From NCBI GenBank assembly GCA_026014685.1, contig JAOZHW010000015.1, forward strand, positions 153,332-217,331: a DNA stretch of 64,000 bases, written 5' to 3'. Below, piece by piece: positions 18,264 to 26,359 of the stretch (positions are counted from its first letter, which is position 1; each line of letters starts with the position of its first letter). The DNA is from Candidatus Bathyarchaeota archaeon. Lineage in GTDB: Archaea > Thermoproteota > Bathyarchaeia > Bathyarchaeales > Bathycorpusculaceae. The notes below the pieces were generated by a model. It worked only from the letters and a program-made list of their open reading frames with translations. It ran no database searches and was not told the DNA's origin. A program made the position numbers and the translations under genes.

Positions 18264-18458
18264 TTCTACTGTTCTTCTGCCACAGATGTTTTTTCATGCT
18301 TTTCTGAAAGCTTGGCAGCTTTGTGATACATGAGTTAATGTGACAGCCACATGTTGGGCTGGGGCGTATAAAAACTTTTAGCAAAAATCATTGCAAAATC
18401 AACGTTCAGAAGCCCTAAAAACAGCGAAAACACCGCAACTGCTTAATAAAGCGTCATT

Positions 18459-18525
18459 TGGGTCAGCGATTAATTGACGAGCTCTCACAGCCAGCGGCTC
18501 GAAGCCGTCGCCTCACATCATCCCA
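18459..18525 (-). ncRNA. Candidate C/D-box guide RNA
   Basis: Read on the minus strand, a 4-bp terminal stem (TGGG/CCCA) brackets a near-consensus C box (ATGATGT, one mismatch to RTGATGA) and a perfect D box (CTGA), 67 nt overall, the usual archaeal size. The internal D' (CTGG) and C' (GTGAGAG) boxes are poor, and the middle also forms a GGCT/AGCC hairpin, so this is weak. No rRNA or tRNA target was identified. Confidence 0.25.
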
Positions 18526-18550
18526 GGCTAAAGTCTATGGGTGCAGAAAT

Positions 18551-18574
18551 TTATCTATTTTGATAAGTAGATAA
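18551..18574 (-). terminator. Inverted repeat after flavodoxin-like gene
   Basis: TTATCTA (18551-18557) and TAGATAA (18568-18574) form a 7-bp stem 15 bp beyond the stop of the minus-strand flavodoxin-like gene. It may mark its 3' end; there is only a short T-rich run after it. Confidence 0.3.
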
Positions 18575-18588
18575 AGAAAAAGGATTAG

Positions 18589-19155
18589 TTACCTAACAAG
18601 TTGCGCTACAAAGTCTGATGCACGAGCGTCTATGTCTTCGGTTTCCCCGATTTTAACCACAACAGCATTCGACAGAACACCGCCACTTTGAAGGGCTGCA
18701 ACGCCACCTTTGATTTGAGCGATATCTTCTGGAGTCGTTGCACATTGGCCACTTCCGAAAACGCCGACTTTAGTGTTTGCGTCAGGATTTAGGCTATTTA
18801 GCGTGCCAATAACCGAAGCTGTTGGTGCCCCTGCATAGATTGGTCCCCCAACAACGATGACATCGTATCCTGAGGTGACCGATGCAGCTGAACTTTTTAT
18901 CCCTGCCAACGTAACCGTAAAGCCCTGGGATTGTAACTCTGAAGCAACTTTTTCTGCGACACGAGTTGATGCGCCAGATAAGCCGGGGTCGTAGAGAACC
19001 AAAGCAGTTCCCATAGATGCCCCTTGAGGTGTTAGGGTCTGTGTGCCCGTTGCAGTGTATGCGGCTAAATCGAGAAATAATATGGCTCCGATGATGACGA
19101 AGGCCAGGATTATAACTGCGAAAACTGCGAGGATAATTTTTAAAAGCTTTTTCAT
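18589..19155 (-). CDS. Membrane-anchored flavodoxin-like protein
   Basis: About 188 aa. The first 30 residues are one TM helix (KKLLKIILAVFAVIILAFVII), followed by a flavodoxin fold: LVLYDPGLSGASTRVAEKVA in the position of the FMN phosphate loop, YDVIVVGGPIYAGAPTASV, and KVGVFGSGQCATTPED. The Y at the PIYAG flavin site is kept, while the phosphate loop is atypical (DPGLSGAST instead of S/T-x-T-GNT). FMN binding is therefore likely but not certain. The start at 19155 follows AGGAGAAG; an upstream ATG at 19260 is unlikely. Confidence 0.8.
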   Translation of the reverse strand: MKKLLKIILAVFAVIILAFVIIGAILFLDLAAYTATGTQTLTPQGASMGTALVLYDPGLSGASTRVAEKVASELQSQGFTVTLAGIKSSAASVTSGYDVIVVGGPIYAGAPTASVIGTLNSLNPDANTKVGVFGSGQCATTPEDIAQIKGGVAALQSGGVLSNAVVVKIGETEDIDARASDFVAQLVR

Positions 19156-19361
19156 TTTGATTTCTTCTCCTTTAGTGTGACTGGTCTGATTTTCCATAAA
19201 AGGCTTGTGCAGCGATGAAGAATCGTACAAAAAAGAAAGCAGAACACACCTCAACCTCAAGGGTTTTGTTTACTTTAACGACAAATGTCGTATCTAAAGG
19301 CTTAAACCAAGCCGAGAGTAGGATAGCATATTGCGGTTTATGGTGGAGGTGAAAAAGGAAA

Positions 19362-19439
19362 ATGCTGACATACAGAATCGAAGAAGATGAAGATTGGGAA
19401 GAAGGCGAAGACGAAGAATGGGAAGAAGAAGAATGGTAA
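19362..19439 (+). CDS. Acidic Trp-containing micro-protein, 25 aa
   Basis: ATG at 19362 opens a 25-codon frame encoding MLTYRIEEDEDWEEGEDEEW and five further acidic/aromatic residues. An AAGGAAA lies just ahead and a GGAGGTG at 19345-19351 is further upstream. About 60% of residues are Asp or Glu, with three Trp at regular spacing. No family recognised. It may be a real short protein, or the leader of the following gene (19565). Confidence 0.45.
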   Translation: MLTYRIEEDEDWEEGEDEEWEEEEW

Positions 19440-19564
19440 ACTAGCCAACTAACTATCTAATTATCTTTCTTTTAACTTTAAGGCAGTTATCGATGTGCTG
19501 CTTGCTCAACTTTTGAACAATAACTATTTAGGAGATAATCACATAATTTTTATTGGTATTTCTA

Positions 19565-19774
19565 ATGGAAAAAACTAAACCTGAGAAATCATTAGAGAAA
19601 GCTGCCCACGGTATGGCTGACACCATGCTAGCAGTTATAGATAAATTGGCCGGGAAAGAATCGGACATTAAACTGAGTTTTGAAGACTTAACGCTCGATT
19701 TAGGAATGTTTAAAGCTACACTCAATGGCTCAATCGTTTTAGACATCGTTTACTCCAAAGAAGCAAAAACCTAA
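19565..19774 (+). CDS. Hypothetical protein, 69 aa
   Basis: No family recognised. Helical first half (SLEKAAHGMADTMLAVIDKLAG) and strand-rich second half (DIKLSFEDLTLDLGMFKATLNGSIVLDIVY), suggesting a small alpha+beta fold. The ATG at 19565 is preferred over a frame start at 19553. It is followed 17 bp later by the 131-aa gene, so the two are probably co-transcribed. Ser/Thr/Leu-rich strands hint at a soluble scaffold-like protein, no more. Confidence 0.6.
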   Translation: MEKTKPEKSLEKAAHGMADTMLAVIDKLAGKESDIKLSFEDLTLDLGMFKATLNGSIVLDIVYSKEAKT

Positions 19775-19791
19775 CTTGCAGGGCAACAGAT

Positions 19792-20187
19792 ATGTCCCTA
19801 GCAGACATTTTAGGCCAGATGTTGCTGTCAGGGAAAGTAACTGTATCAACAAATAACGTTGAATCCATTGAAATCAGGGCTGCAAACAAAAAAATCGACG
19901 TTAACGCCGTCAACAAAACTATAGTAAAAGAAGCCCTGAAGGCGTCCCGAACTGGCGGAAACCAAGGCTTACTGAAAAGCTTAGATGCAGTGCGGAACAA
20001 CTTGGATATGTTGAGGGGCGTGGCGGAGGAACTTTCAGACGCCGGGGTAACCGTTACGCTTTCTTATAAGGGCGATTTGGTTGCGACTTTGGGGTCTGAA
20101 GCTAAGCCTAAACTGTCAAGTGTTGTCACAGGTACAAAGGCTATTGAGATAAACAACCCGATTAAGCTCATCGAATTAGGTTTATAG
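19792..20187 (+). CDS. Hypothetical protein, 131 aa
   Basis: No family recognised. Pattern: N-terminal helix MSLADILGQMLLSG, strands KVTVST and SIEIRAANKKIDVNA, a long helix (KSLDAVRNNLDMLRGVAEELSDAG), then strands VTVTLSYKGDLVATLG and a C-terminal IEINNPIKLIELGL. Soluble and probably conserved. It lies between the 69-aa gene and ABCE1. The repeated beta pattern around the long helix could be a dimerising domain; no catalytic residues stand out. Confidence 0.65.
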   Translation: MSLADILGQMLLSGKVTVSTNNVESIEIRAANKKIDVNAVNKTIVKEALKASRTGGNQGLLKSLDAVRNNLDMLRGVAEELSDAGVTVTLSYKGDLVATLGSEAKPKLSSVVTGTKAIEINNPIKLIELGL

Positions 20188-20301
20188 TGTGAACCTTTTT
20201 CTTTTTTGTGTTAGTTCCGCTCAGAGATTACGTTTAGTAGGTTTTATCTTAAGTTTTAGATTTATAACTCACAAGTTCATTTCATACTTGGACGTTTAGC
20301 T

Positions 20302-22128
20302 ATGACGCGAATCGCTGTATTGGACACCGACAAATGCAAAGTCAAAAAATGTAACCAACTCTGCGTAACCTTTTGCCCGATGGTACGTAGCAGAGTCGAA
20401 GCCATAAGAGTCGAAGGCAACAAAGCCATAATCTCCGAAACACTCTGCAGCGGATGCGGTATATGCGTCAAAAAATGCCCCTTCAAAGCCATAAGCATCG
20501 TCAACCTGCCAGACGAGTTAGAAAAAGATTGCAGCCACCGCTTCAGCGAAAACAGTTTCAAACTCTTCCGACTGCCCATGCCTTCACCCGGCACGGTGTT
20601 AGGTTTGCTTGGGCAAAACGGTATCGGCAAAAGCACTTCGCTGAAGGTTTTTGCAGGGGAAATAAAACCCAACCTCGGCAAATTTGAAGAACCGCCCTCT
20701 TGGGAAGAAGTTATCCAGTATTACCGTGGCTCCAGTTTGCAGGATTACTTTACGCGCTTAAGCGAGAAGCGTCTCAAAGTCAGCAATAAACCTCAGTACG
20801 TGGATAAAATCCCCAAAGCAGTTACGGGTAAAGTCGGGGATTTGCTGGAAAAAGTTGACGAACGCAAACAGCTTGATGCCATCGCTGACGAGTTGGAGTT
20901 GCGAAACATCTGGGATCGCCCCCTTGAGGTGCTCAGCGGCGGAGAGTTGCAGCGGGTTGCGGTTGCGGCGGCGCTTAGCCGAGAAGCAGACGTGTACCTT
21001 TTTGATGAACCTTCAAGTTACTTAGACGTTAAACAGCGGTTGGTGGTTGCCAGAGCTATTCGCAGCCTCAAGGAGCAGCAGAAAACCATAATCGTCGCCG
21101 AACACGACTTAGCCATCATAGATTACCTCTCAGACCAAATCTGCGTTTTCTACGGAGAACCAGGCGTTTATGGCGTCGTCAGCCACGTTCATGGAGTCCG
21201 AACAGGCATCAACATCTACCTGCAGGGCTACATACCCGACGAAAACATCATGTTCAGAAAAGAAAGCATAACTTTTCACGAAAAACCCCCCAGCACAGGC
21301 GAAAACATCGGTGCCTCTCTGCTTCATTGGGAAAAGATGGAGAAGACCTTTAGTGAGTTTAAACTCGTCATCGAACCAGGCGAAATCAAGACCGGTGAAA
21401 TCATCGGTATCTTGGGACCAAACGGCATCGGCAAAACAACCTTCGTTAAAATGCTTGCGGGCATCGAAGAAACCGATGACAAACGGCAACTTAGCAAATT
21501 AACCGTCAGCTATAAACCTCAATACATAGCGCCAGACTATGAAGGCACCGTGCAGGAGTTGCTCATGAGTGTGGCGAAAGAGAATTTCACGTCAAGCTGG
21601 TACAAAACCGAAATCGCTAACCCTCTGCGGTTGCAGGTACTCATGGACCGCAACGTCATGGAGCTCAGCGGCGGCGAACTTCAAAAAGTCGCTATAGCAG
21701 CATGCCTCAGCCGAAAAACTGACCTGTTTCTGCTTGACGAACCCAGCGCATACCTCGACGTCGAAGAACGCTTAAACGTAGCCAAAACCCTGCGCCGCGT
21801 CGTCGAAGCGCACGGGATCCCCGCGTTTGTGGTGGAGCATGATGTGGTTACGCAGGATTTCATAGCTGACCGTTTGATGGTTTTTAACGGCAAGCCAGGT
21901 GAATACGGTTTAGCTCATCCGCCTACAAGTCTGCGTGGTGGGATGAACACTTTCCTCAAAGAAATGGGCATCACCTTCCGACGGGATTCTGTCACTTTCC
22001 GCCCGCGCGTCAACAAGGAAGGTTCACAGATGGATGAGTTCCAGAAAGGCATCGGCGAATACTACTACACCAAGATAGCTAAAGATAAAGAAGACAAAGA
22101 CGAAGAGAAACCTAAACATAAAAAGTAG
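20302..22128 (+). CDS. Ribosome recycling ATPase ABCE1 (RLI)
   Basis: Splits post-termination ribosomes. The N-terminal ferredoxin-like domain carries two cysteine sets (CKVKKCNQLC...CP and CSGCGICVKKCP) for two [4Fe-4S] clusters. Two ABC cassettes follow with Walker A GQNGIGKST and GPNGIGKTT, signatures LSGGELQRV and LSGGELQKV, Walker B LFDEPSSYLD and LLDEPSAYLD, and a hinge region. The 608 aa is normal; the C-terminus is a charged Lys/Glu/Asp tail. Universal in archaea, so a good anchor gene. A dispersed repeat begins 6 bp after its stop. Confidence 0.97.
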   Translation: MTRIAVLDTDKCKVKKCNQLCVTFCPMVRSRVEAIRVEGNKAIISETLCSGCGICVKKCPFKAISIVNLPDELEKDCSHRFSENSFKLFRLPMPSPGTVLGLLGQNGIGKSTSLKVFAGEIKPNLGKFEEPPSWEEVIQYYRGSSLQDYFTRLSEKRLKVSNKPQYVDKIPKAVTGKVGDLLEKVDERKQLDAIADELELRNIWDRPLEVLSGGELQRVAVAAALSREADVYLFDEPSSYLDVKQRLVVARAIRSLKEQQKTIIVAEHDLAIIDYLSDQICVFYGEPGVYGVVSHVHGVRTGINIYLQGYIPDENIMFRKESITFHEKPPSTGENIGASLLHWEKMEKTFSEFKLVIEPGEIKTGEIIGILGPNGIGKTTFVKMLAGIEETDDKRQLSKLTVSYKPQYIAPDYEGTVQELLMSVAKENFTSSWYKTEIANPLRLQVLMDRNVMELSGGELQKVAIAACLSRKTDLFLLDEPSAYLDVEERLNVAKTLRRVVEAHGIPAFVVEHDVVTQDFIADRLMVFNGKPGEYGLAHPPTSLRGGMNTFLKEMGITFRRDSVTFRPRVNKEGSQMDEFQKGIGEYYYTKIAKDKEDKDEEKPKHKK

Positions 22129-22133
22129 CCCTA

Positions 22134-22215
22134 AACCACGCGACGTCTCAACGTCTACCTCCCCTCCCTTATTTAAAGGCACAATACCGCCGCTTTGCCG
22201 ATCCGCCACTGACCC
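22134..22215 (+). repeat. Dispersed repeat, copy A (full)
   Basis: About 82 bp directly after ABCE1. Order: ACCACGCGACGTCTC start, hairpin GACGT-CTCA-ACGTC, C-rich tract CCTCCCCTCCC, TTATTTAAAGG, then a GC-rich GCCGCTTTGCCG-GATCCGCCACT part. Shares its first ~47 bp with copy B almost exactly and both halves with copy C. Confidence 0.75.
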
Positions 22216-22503
22216 CCTCCCTAATATATAGAACAGCGGACTAAGTGGATGCCCCTGTGATTACGCGCGGTAATCTCTTTGATGGGTTGTACGAAATAAG
22301 CTTAAAGGTGTTTTTTGCTTCAACGTGTTCGAGATTTGAATAGGTCAATGTTGACATCTTCACGGGTTAGTGGCATATTTATAAGGCAGGTGTGACAAAT
22401 GAATTATTCGGGAGATAGGCGTCTGCAGATATGTTTCGCAATTCGTAATATAGTTTAAAAGCCTAGACGCCTTAACTGTATCAAAACGAAAGGAGATACC
22501 CAA
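22216..22503 (+). promoter_or_regulatory. Intergenic region with promoter of the wHTH gene
   Basis: A/T-rich 290 bp between repeat A and the winged-helix gene. AGTTTAAAAGC at 22452-22462 is a good TATA element: start near 22483, then AAAGGAGAT (22489-22497) and ATG at 22504. Further TATA-like stretches (CTAATATATAG near 22231, ATATTTATAAGG near 22375) could drive other transcripts. No coding frame is supported. Confidence 0.5.
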
Positions 22504-22839
22504 ATGGTGAAGAACGTGGACGAAGAGAAGATAAAAAGCGTGCTAACTGAGCCGAAGCTCGCCGCCATCAAAGCCATGCTCGAAAAAGATCATGCAATTG
22601 ACTGCCTGCTTTTGCTCTATGTCGGACGCGGCAAATGGAAAGACGCCAAAGATTTCATGCGAGACAACAAGTTGACCCTAAGTGACGGCACTTTTAGGGC
22701 TAGAATGATTGAAATTGAATCTTTGGGTTTAGCCAAAAGCGAACGTATTGACCCACTCAAAAAGTATTATATGAAGACTGAGTTGGGTGAGAAAGTCGCG
22801 AAGTTGCTTCTCAAGTTCTTTGACGAGTTAAGTGAATAG
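22504..22839 (+). CDS. Winged-helix-like protein, 111 aa
   Basis: Compact helical protein with a winged-helix pattern: LEKDHAIDCLLLLYVGRGKWKDAKDFMRD, then LSDGTFRARMIEIESLGLAKSERID (recognition helix and wing) and YYMKTELGEKVAKLL, a typical ending for archaeal HTH proteins. Strong Shine-Dalgarno (AAAGGAG) and TATA box. It opens the gene run pilin / coiled coil / roadblock pair and may regulate it, which is inference. Confidence 0.7.
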   Translation: MVKNVDEEKIKSVLTEPKLAAIKAMLEKDHAIDCLLLLYVGRGKWKDAKDFMRDNKLTLSDGTFRARMIEIESLGLAKSERIDPLKKYYMKTELGEKVAKLLLKFFDELSE

Positions 22840-23025
22840 AAGAGTCTTTCGCTTTTACTTTTCTTCTTATTTTCTTGTGTATGTTTGTTTTTGTGTGTTT
22901 TTTGGTGTAGTATTTGTGGTCTGTATTTTTGTTCAACAGACCAATAGTATTGTTTAGTAAGTCATAATATTTAAAAGCGTCTTTTTGAAAACCATAAGTA
23001 AAGCAAATAGGAGACAAACCAAAAA

Positions 23026-23487
23026 ATGAACCCAATATTTAGAAAACTAAAGAAAAACTCGAAAGCACTAAGCCCCGTAGTTGCTTCAATCATCCTCATC
23101 GCCGTAACAGTCGCAGTCAGCGTCGTCGTCGCAGCATGGATGGGCGGCATGACCATCGGACTGATGGGAAACGCCGAACAAGTATCAGTAACCAATTATC
23201 AGTTTAGTGCTCCTGACACGGTGGTTATAAGCGTAAGAAATACTGGAACCGCTACAGTATCATTGAGTTCTGCAACTATTGATGGTGTCGCAGTTCAAGA
23301 AATCGCCCCAGTTGCTCCATCTAGTGATATGAATATTGCTAAAGGCCAAACCGGTACATATTCGCTTACAATTCCAGGCTCAGTTGCAAACTCAGAAGGC
23401 GAATTCAGCGCAGGCGCTCAATATTCAATAAAATTGGTCACAGCTAAAGGGACAACCATTCCATATACCATAACATACAACCCATAA
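23026..23487 (+). CDS. Type IV pilin-like protein
   Basis: Archaeal class III prepilin: short basic leader (MNPIFRKLKKNSKA), then LSPVVASIILIAVTVAVSVV, the conserved hydrophobic helix that would be cut before the Leu by an archaeal prepilin peptidase (PibD/FlaK/EppA type). The exported domain (about residues 50-153) is all-beta (VSVTNYQFSAPDTVVISVRNTG.. KGQTGTYSL), like a CARDB/immunoglobulin module. A TATA-like ATATTTAAAAGC is about 55 bp ahead. No assembly ATPase or membrane platform gene is nearby, so it probably uses machinery encoded elsewhere. Confidence 0.85.
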   Translation: MNPIFRKLKKNSKALSPVVASIILIAVTVAVSVVVAAWMGGMTIGLMGNAEQVSVTNYQFSAPDTVVISVRNTGTATVSLSSATIDGVAVQEIAPVAPSSDMNIAKGQTGTYSLTIPGSVANSEGEFSAGAQYSIKLVTAKGTTIPYTITYNP

Positions 23488-23588
23488 AAAACCTACCTTT
23501 AGAAAACAATAATTCAGGGGTAAGGTGAAGGATTGCTTCACCTCTATTTTCCTTTTCTCTTTCAAAATCTGGAAGGAGCACACATATC

Positions 23589-24014
23589 ATGGTAACACAA
23601 ATCAAAGAATACACATCAGCCCAAGCAATAGCAGAAGCCATGGACAAACAACTCGCCGAAACAAAAAGCGTCCTAGGCGAATACCTGCGCAAACTCGACG
23701 ACATCCGCACTTTGGCGGAAAAATCCAAAAAAATCCGCGACACCGTCCTACGGTTAGCAGGCAAAAAAGCCCCAACCGAGAACCCTGGCGAAATCACCGT
23801 GGGTACATTGAACATTGTTTTGGATGCCACACCGTTTCATGAGTTGTCCGCTATAGAATCCGTGGTCCGCAGCCACCAAGAACGGCTGCTGGTGTTGCAG
23901 AAAGTGCGTGAAGCCTTGAAGTGGCTGGATCAACTTGGCGACACGGAGGGCCTCAAGTACCTTGTTTTGGAGGACGAGGGCATCCCAGAACGTATCTTGT
24001 TCAAAATAGCTTAA
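23589..24014 (+). CDS. Coiled-coil protein in pilin-roadblock operon
   Basis: Unknown 141-aa protein. The first half is a long amphipathic helix/coiled coil (AIAEAMDKQLAETKSVLGEYLRKL...). The second half contains TVGTLNIVLDATPFHE and another helix (SAIESVVRSHQERLLVLQKVREAL). The start at 23589 follows GAAGGAGCACAC; the same GGAGCACAC motif precedes the next gene. Located between the pilin and two roadblock proteins with gaps of 101 and 24 bp, so likely a structural partner in the same system. Confidence 0.75.
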   Translation: MVTQIKEYTSAQAIAEAMDKQLAETKSVLGEYLRKLDDIRTLAEKSKKIRDTVLRLAGKKAPTENPGEITVGTLNIVLDATPFHELSAIESVVRSHQERLLVLQKVREALKWLDQLGDTEGLKYLVLEDEGIPERILFKIA

Positions 24015-24038
24015 CCAAAATGGAAAGGAGCACACTTT

Positions 24039-24839
24039 GTGACTGAGGAACTTCGATCTGTTCTCGGCGAATTCCGCGTTTTAAGCCCAGATATCACAAC
24101 CGCAGTGGTCTTCGGCTCAGACGGGGAAGCCATAGCCGCCACCGAAGGCACCACACCTGAACAAACCCAAGCCCTTATCACAAACCTCAACAGCATAACC
24201 CACGCGCAGTGCATAGGTGGAATCCAAAACTTAACCATCCAAGACGTAAATACTCAACTAACCGTTAACGCTGTTGACGAAACCTATTTTGCTGTGGTTT
24301 CTTCTCGGGGTGGGCAGCAGAAAGTTGTAAAGTCACTTACTGAAGTTGTGGCTCCAACGATTATTCGGCTGGCATTGGGGAAACTTGTTGTGAAACCGAC
24401 AAAAACCGAGTTTACCGCTGAACCCGCTGAGGTGAAGGCTGAACCTGAGGTTTTAGCTGAAGTTGCCCCAGAAGAACCCGCCTTTGAATCAATCACCCAG
24501 CCAGAGGAACCACTGGAACCACTTGAACCTCCGTTGCCTAAAGCCCCAACCACGCAGTTTATGGTGGAAAAAATCAGCGGGATCCTAGTGCCTCCCGACA
24601 CGGTTCGCATAGACAGCGAAGTCATAGACAAGTGGCGCGAACTCTACGGCAACAGACAATTCACCACAGTTCACATCGAAACCTTAGAGGGCAAAACCTT
24701 AACCTGCAAATTCAAGCCCATAAAAGACATCAAAGCAAACGAGAAAGGTATGATTCAAGTTCCAGAGCGAATTATCCAAATTTTGGGAAGCGGCAGGGGT
24801 AAGTTGGTTGTGGTTAAACCAGTGGTTGAGGAGGCTTAG
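24039..24839 (+). CDS. Roadblock/LC7 domain protein with C-terminal extension
   Basis: Residues about 1-110 are a roadblock/LC7 domain (LGEFRVLSPDITTAVVFGSDGEAIAATEG.. FAVVSSRGG), the fold of MglB and dynein light chains that pairs with small GTPases. A Pro/Glu-rich disordered linker (about 120-180) and a small beta domain (about 180-266: VDVPPDTVRIDSEVIDKW-like start, GNRQFTTVHIETLEGKTL.. MIQVPERIIQIL) follow. The start is GTG at 24039 after AAAGGAGCACAC. Overlaps nothing; the next roadblock gene begins 2 bp after its stop. Confidence 0.85.
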   Translation: MTEELRSVLGEFRVLSPDITTAVVFGSDGEAIAATEGTTPEQTQALITNLNSITHAQCIGGIQNLTIQDVNTQLTVNAVDETYFAVVSSRGGQQKVVKSLTEVVAPTIIRLALGKLVVKPTKTEFTAEPAEVKAEPEVLAEVAPEEPAFESITQPEEPLEPLEPPLPKAPTTQFMVEKISGILVPPDTVRIDSEVIDKWRELYGNRQFTTVHIETLEGKTLTCKFKPIKDIKANEKGMIQVPERIIQILGSGRGKLVVVKPVVEEA

Positions 24840-24841
24840 TC

Positions 24842-25234
24842 TTGAAACAGGACGCCGTTACCGAAACTCAGCCTCTGCCTGATGCACCGACCATTGCTGT
24901 CGGCGAAGACAACTCGGTCTTCACAAGCTTAGCAGCTACCCTGACTGAAATCCGCAAACTCAAAGGCGTCGTTGGCTATATCTTGCGAAGCAACACAGCC
25001 GCCATCGTTGACCTGCCACAGCCAGAAACACCTGAATATGCGATGCTATCTGCACAGGTATCTGACAGCAGTAAAGGGATAGCCAAACAGTTCAACTTAA
25101 CCGACGTAGAAAGCGTTTTGGTAGAAGGAAAAACACATAAACTGCTCTGCATACGCCTCGGCGAAAACAAAATAGGCATCTTCATGGAGAAAACATGCGC
25201 TCATGCGTGGATTGTGAAAAGAATTCTCCTCTAA
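24842..25234 (+). CDS. Second roadblock/LC7 domain protein
   Basis: 130 aa, TTG start 2 bp after the previous stop, so translationally coupled. After a 30-residue flexible lead the fold reads LAATLTEIRKLKGVVGYILRSNTAAIVDLP.. ISVLVEGKTHKLLCIRLGENKIGIF, a roadblock domain without the extension of its neighbour. The two could form a heterodimer. No Ras/MglA-like GTPase is encoded in the window. Confidence 0.8.
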   Translation: MKQDAVTETQPLPDAPTIAVGEDNSVFTSLAATLTEIRKLKGVVGYILRSNTAAIVDLPQPETPEYAMLSAQVSDSSKGIAKQFNLTDVESVLVEGKTHKLLCIRLGENKIGIFMEKTCAHAWIVKRILL

Positions 25235-25386
25235 ACCCAGAGCCCTCCTTTATTTGTTGAGCAAACAGTCTAGTTAACATATAAAAATCACGTTTTGCCA
25301 ATTCTTATTGGAAAACATCACTGTTTTCTGTTTTGCCCGCTGTGGCTGCTGCAGGGTGCTTCCATATTTTGAGAGGCGCATCGGCG

Positions 25387-25737
25387 ATGTTTGTTATTAG
25401 GTATGTTGCGGGTTTGTTTTTGGTTTTCATGGGCGCCATGGATTGCTTAACCACGGTAGTGGGCACGCTTTACTTTGGTACAGTTGAACTGAACCCGCTG
25501 ATTTCGGAGTTAGTGAATACAAATTTGTCTGCCTTTGCCGCGTTAAAATTGACTGTTACGGTTATGGTTGGTGTAATTTTTGTTTTAGCCGAAAAAACCT
25601 TACAGCGTAGCCGAAACGTTAATGACAAATCGTTTAGAACTGCCTATAAAATCCTGCGGTTTTCCTACATTGGGATTGTTCTGTTCCTTTTAGTTGTCGT
25701 CTTAAACAACCTCATCGTTCTGTTGCGGATGCTCTAA
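25387..25737 (+). CDS. DUF5658-like four-TM protein
   Basis: About 116 aa with 3-4 TM segments. Carries the motif D-C-L-T-T-V..V-E-L-N-P-L, i.e. an Asp/Thr-Thr in the first helix and ELNPL at the next turn, shared with the longer protein at 60622-61263. The start is uncertain: ATG at 25387, or TTG at 25333; a TATA box (ACATATAAAAATC near 25277-25289) precedes both. Function unknown; the motif is typical of a DUF5658-type membrane family. Confidence 0.7.
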   Translation: MFVIRYVAGLFLVFMGAMDCLTTVVGTLYFGTVELNPLISELVNTNLSAFAALKLTVTVMVGVIFVLAEKTLQRSRNVNDKSFRTAYKILRFSYIGIVLFLLVVVLNNLIVLLRML

Positions 25738-25780
25738 GGCAGGCAAGGACTTTAAAGCACCCCATACATACGCTTAAGCT

Positions 25781-26359
25781 GTGAATACTTTGCCCAGAGA
25801 ATTCGTCCTGTTTTCACGTATGGGGAAAACCGACCCAAACTTCACCAGTCTCCACGACGCAGGAAGACTAGACATAGTACACGAATGCATCGTAAGTAGC
25901 CTATTCCTCTCTCATGGCTTGCGAAGAGACGTGAATTTCCACGCAGTCCTCAACGGACCACCCAACCCTCCAGTCCACCTTCAAATCAACGGCGAAACCC
26001 TCTACGACGTACGCACTGACATGGAAACATGGCAGCAAATCCTCAAAAAAACCCTCGCAGGCAAAACACACCCCGGCATCAGCAAAGATAAAACAGCCTT
26101 CGAAACCCTCCTAAAAAATAAAGCGCAGACGCATCAAGTGTTTATTTTGGAAGAGGATGGCAAAAACGTCTCGGATGTGGCGTTTCCAGAGCACTGCCTT
26201 TTTGTTTTAGGCGACCATGTGGGTTTGCCGAAAAAGGCAGAAGACTTCGCGCTTAGGTTTGGTGAAAAAATCAGCCTCGGCAAAACACCCTACTTGGCGG
26301 CTTCCTGCATAACCATAATCAACTACACCCTTGATCAGCAAACTAAACATGGCTCTTGA
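25781..26359 (+). CDS. trmY: tRNA pseudouridine-54 N1-methyltransferase TrmY
   Basis: SPOUT-class SAM methyltransferase that makes m1-pseudouridine at tRNA position 54 in archaea. Family traits in the 192 aa: REFVLFSRMGKTDPNF, AGRLDIVHECIVSSLFLSHGLR, the knot region FVLGDHVGLPKKAEDF, and SLGKTPYLAASCITIINYTLDQ. The start is GTG at 25781. Its last 17 bp overlap the end of the convergent thiL gene. Confidence 0.93.
   Translation: MNTLPREFVLFSRMGKTDPNFTSLHDAGRLDIVHECIVSSLFLSHGLRRDVNFHAVLNGPPNPPVHLQINGETLYDVRTDMETWQQILKKTLAGKTHPGISKDKTAFETLLKNKAQTHQVFILEEDGKNVSDVAFPEHCLFVLGDHVGLPKKAEDFALRFGEKISLGKTPYLAASCITIINYTLDQQTKHGS

Larger units (their letters stand above)
18264..18588. other. Intergenic region of 325 bp
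   Basis: Holds the probable helicase promoter (minus-strand TTTTTATAC near 18365-18375), a weak C/D-box RNA candidate (18459-18525) and an inverted repeat after the flavodoxin gene (18551-18574). No protein-coding frame was supported. Confidence 0.5.
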
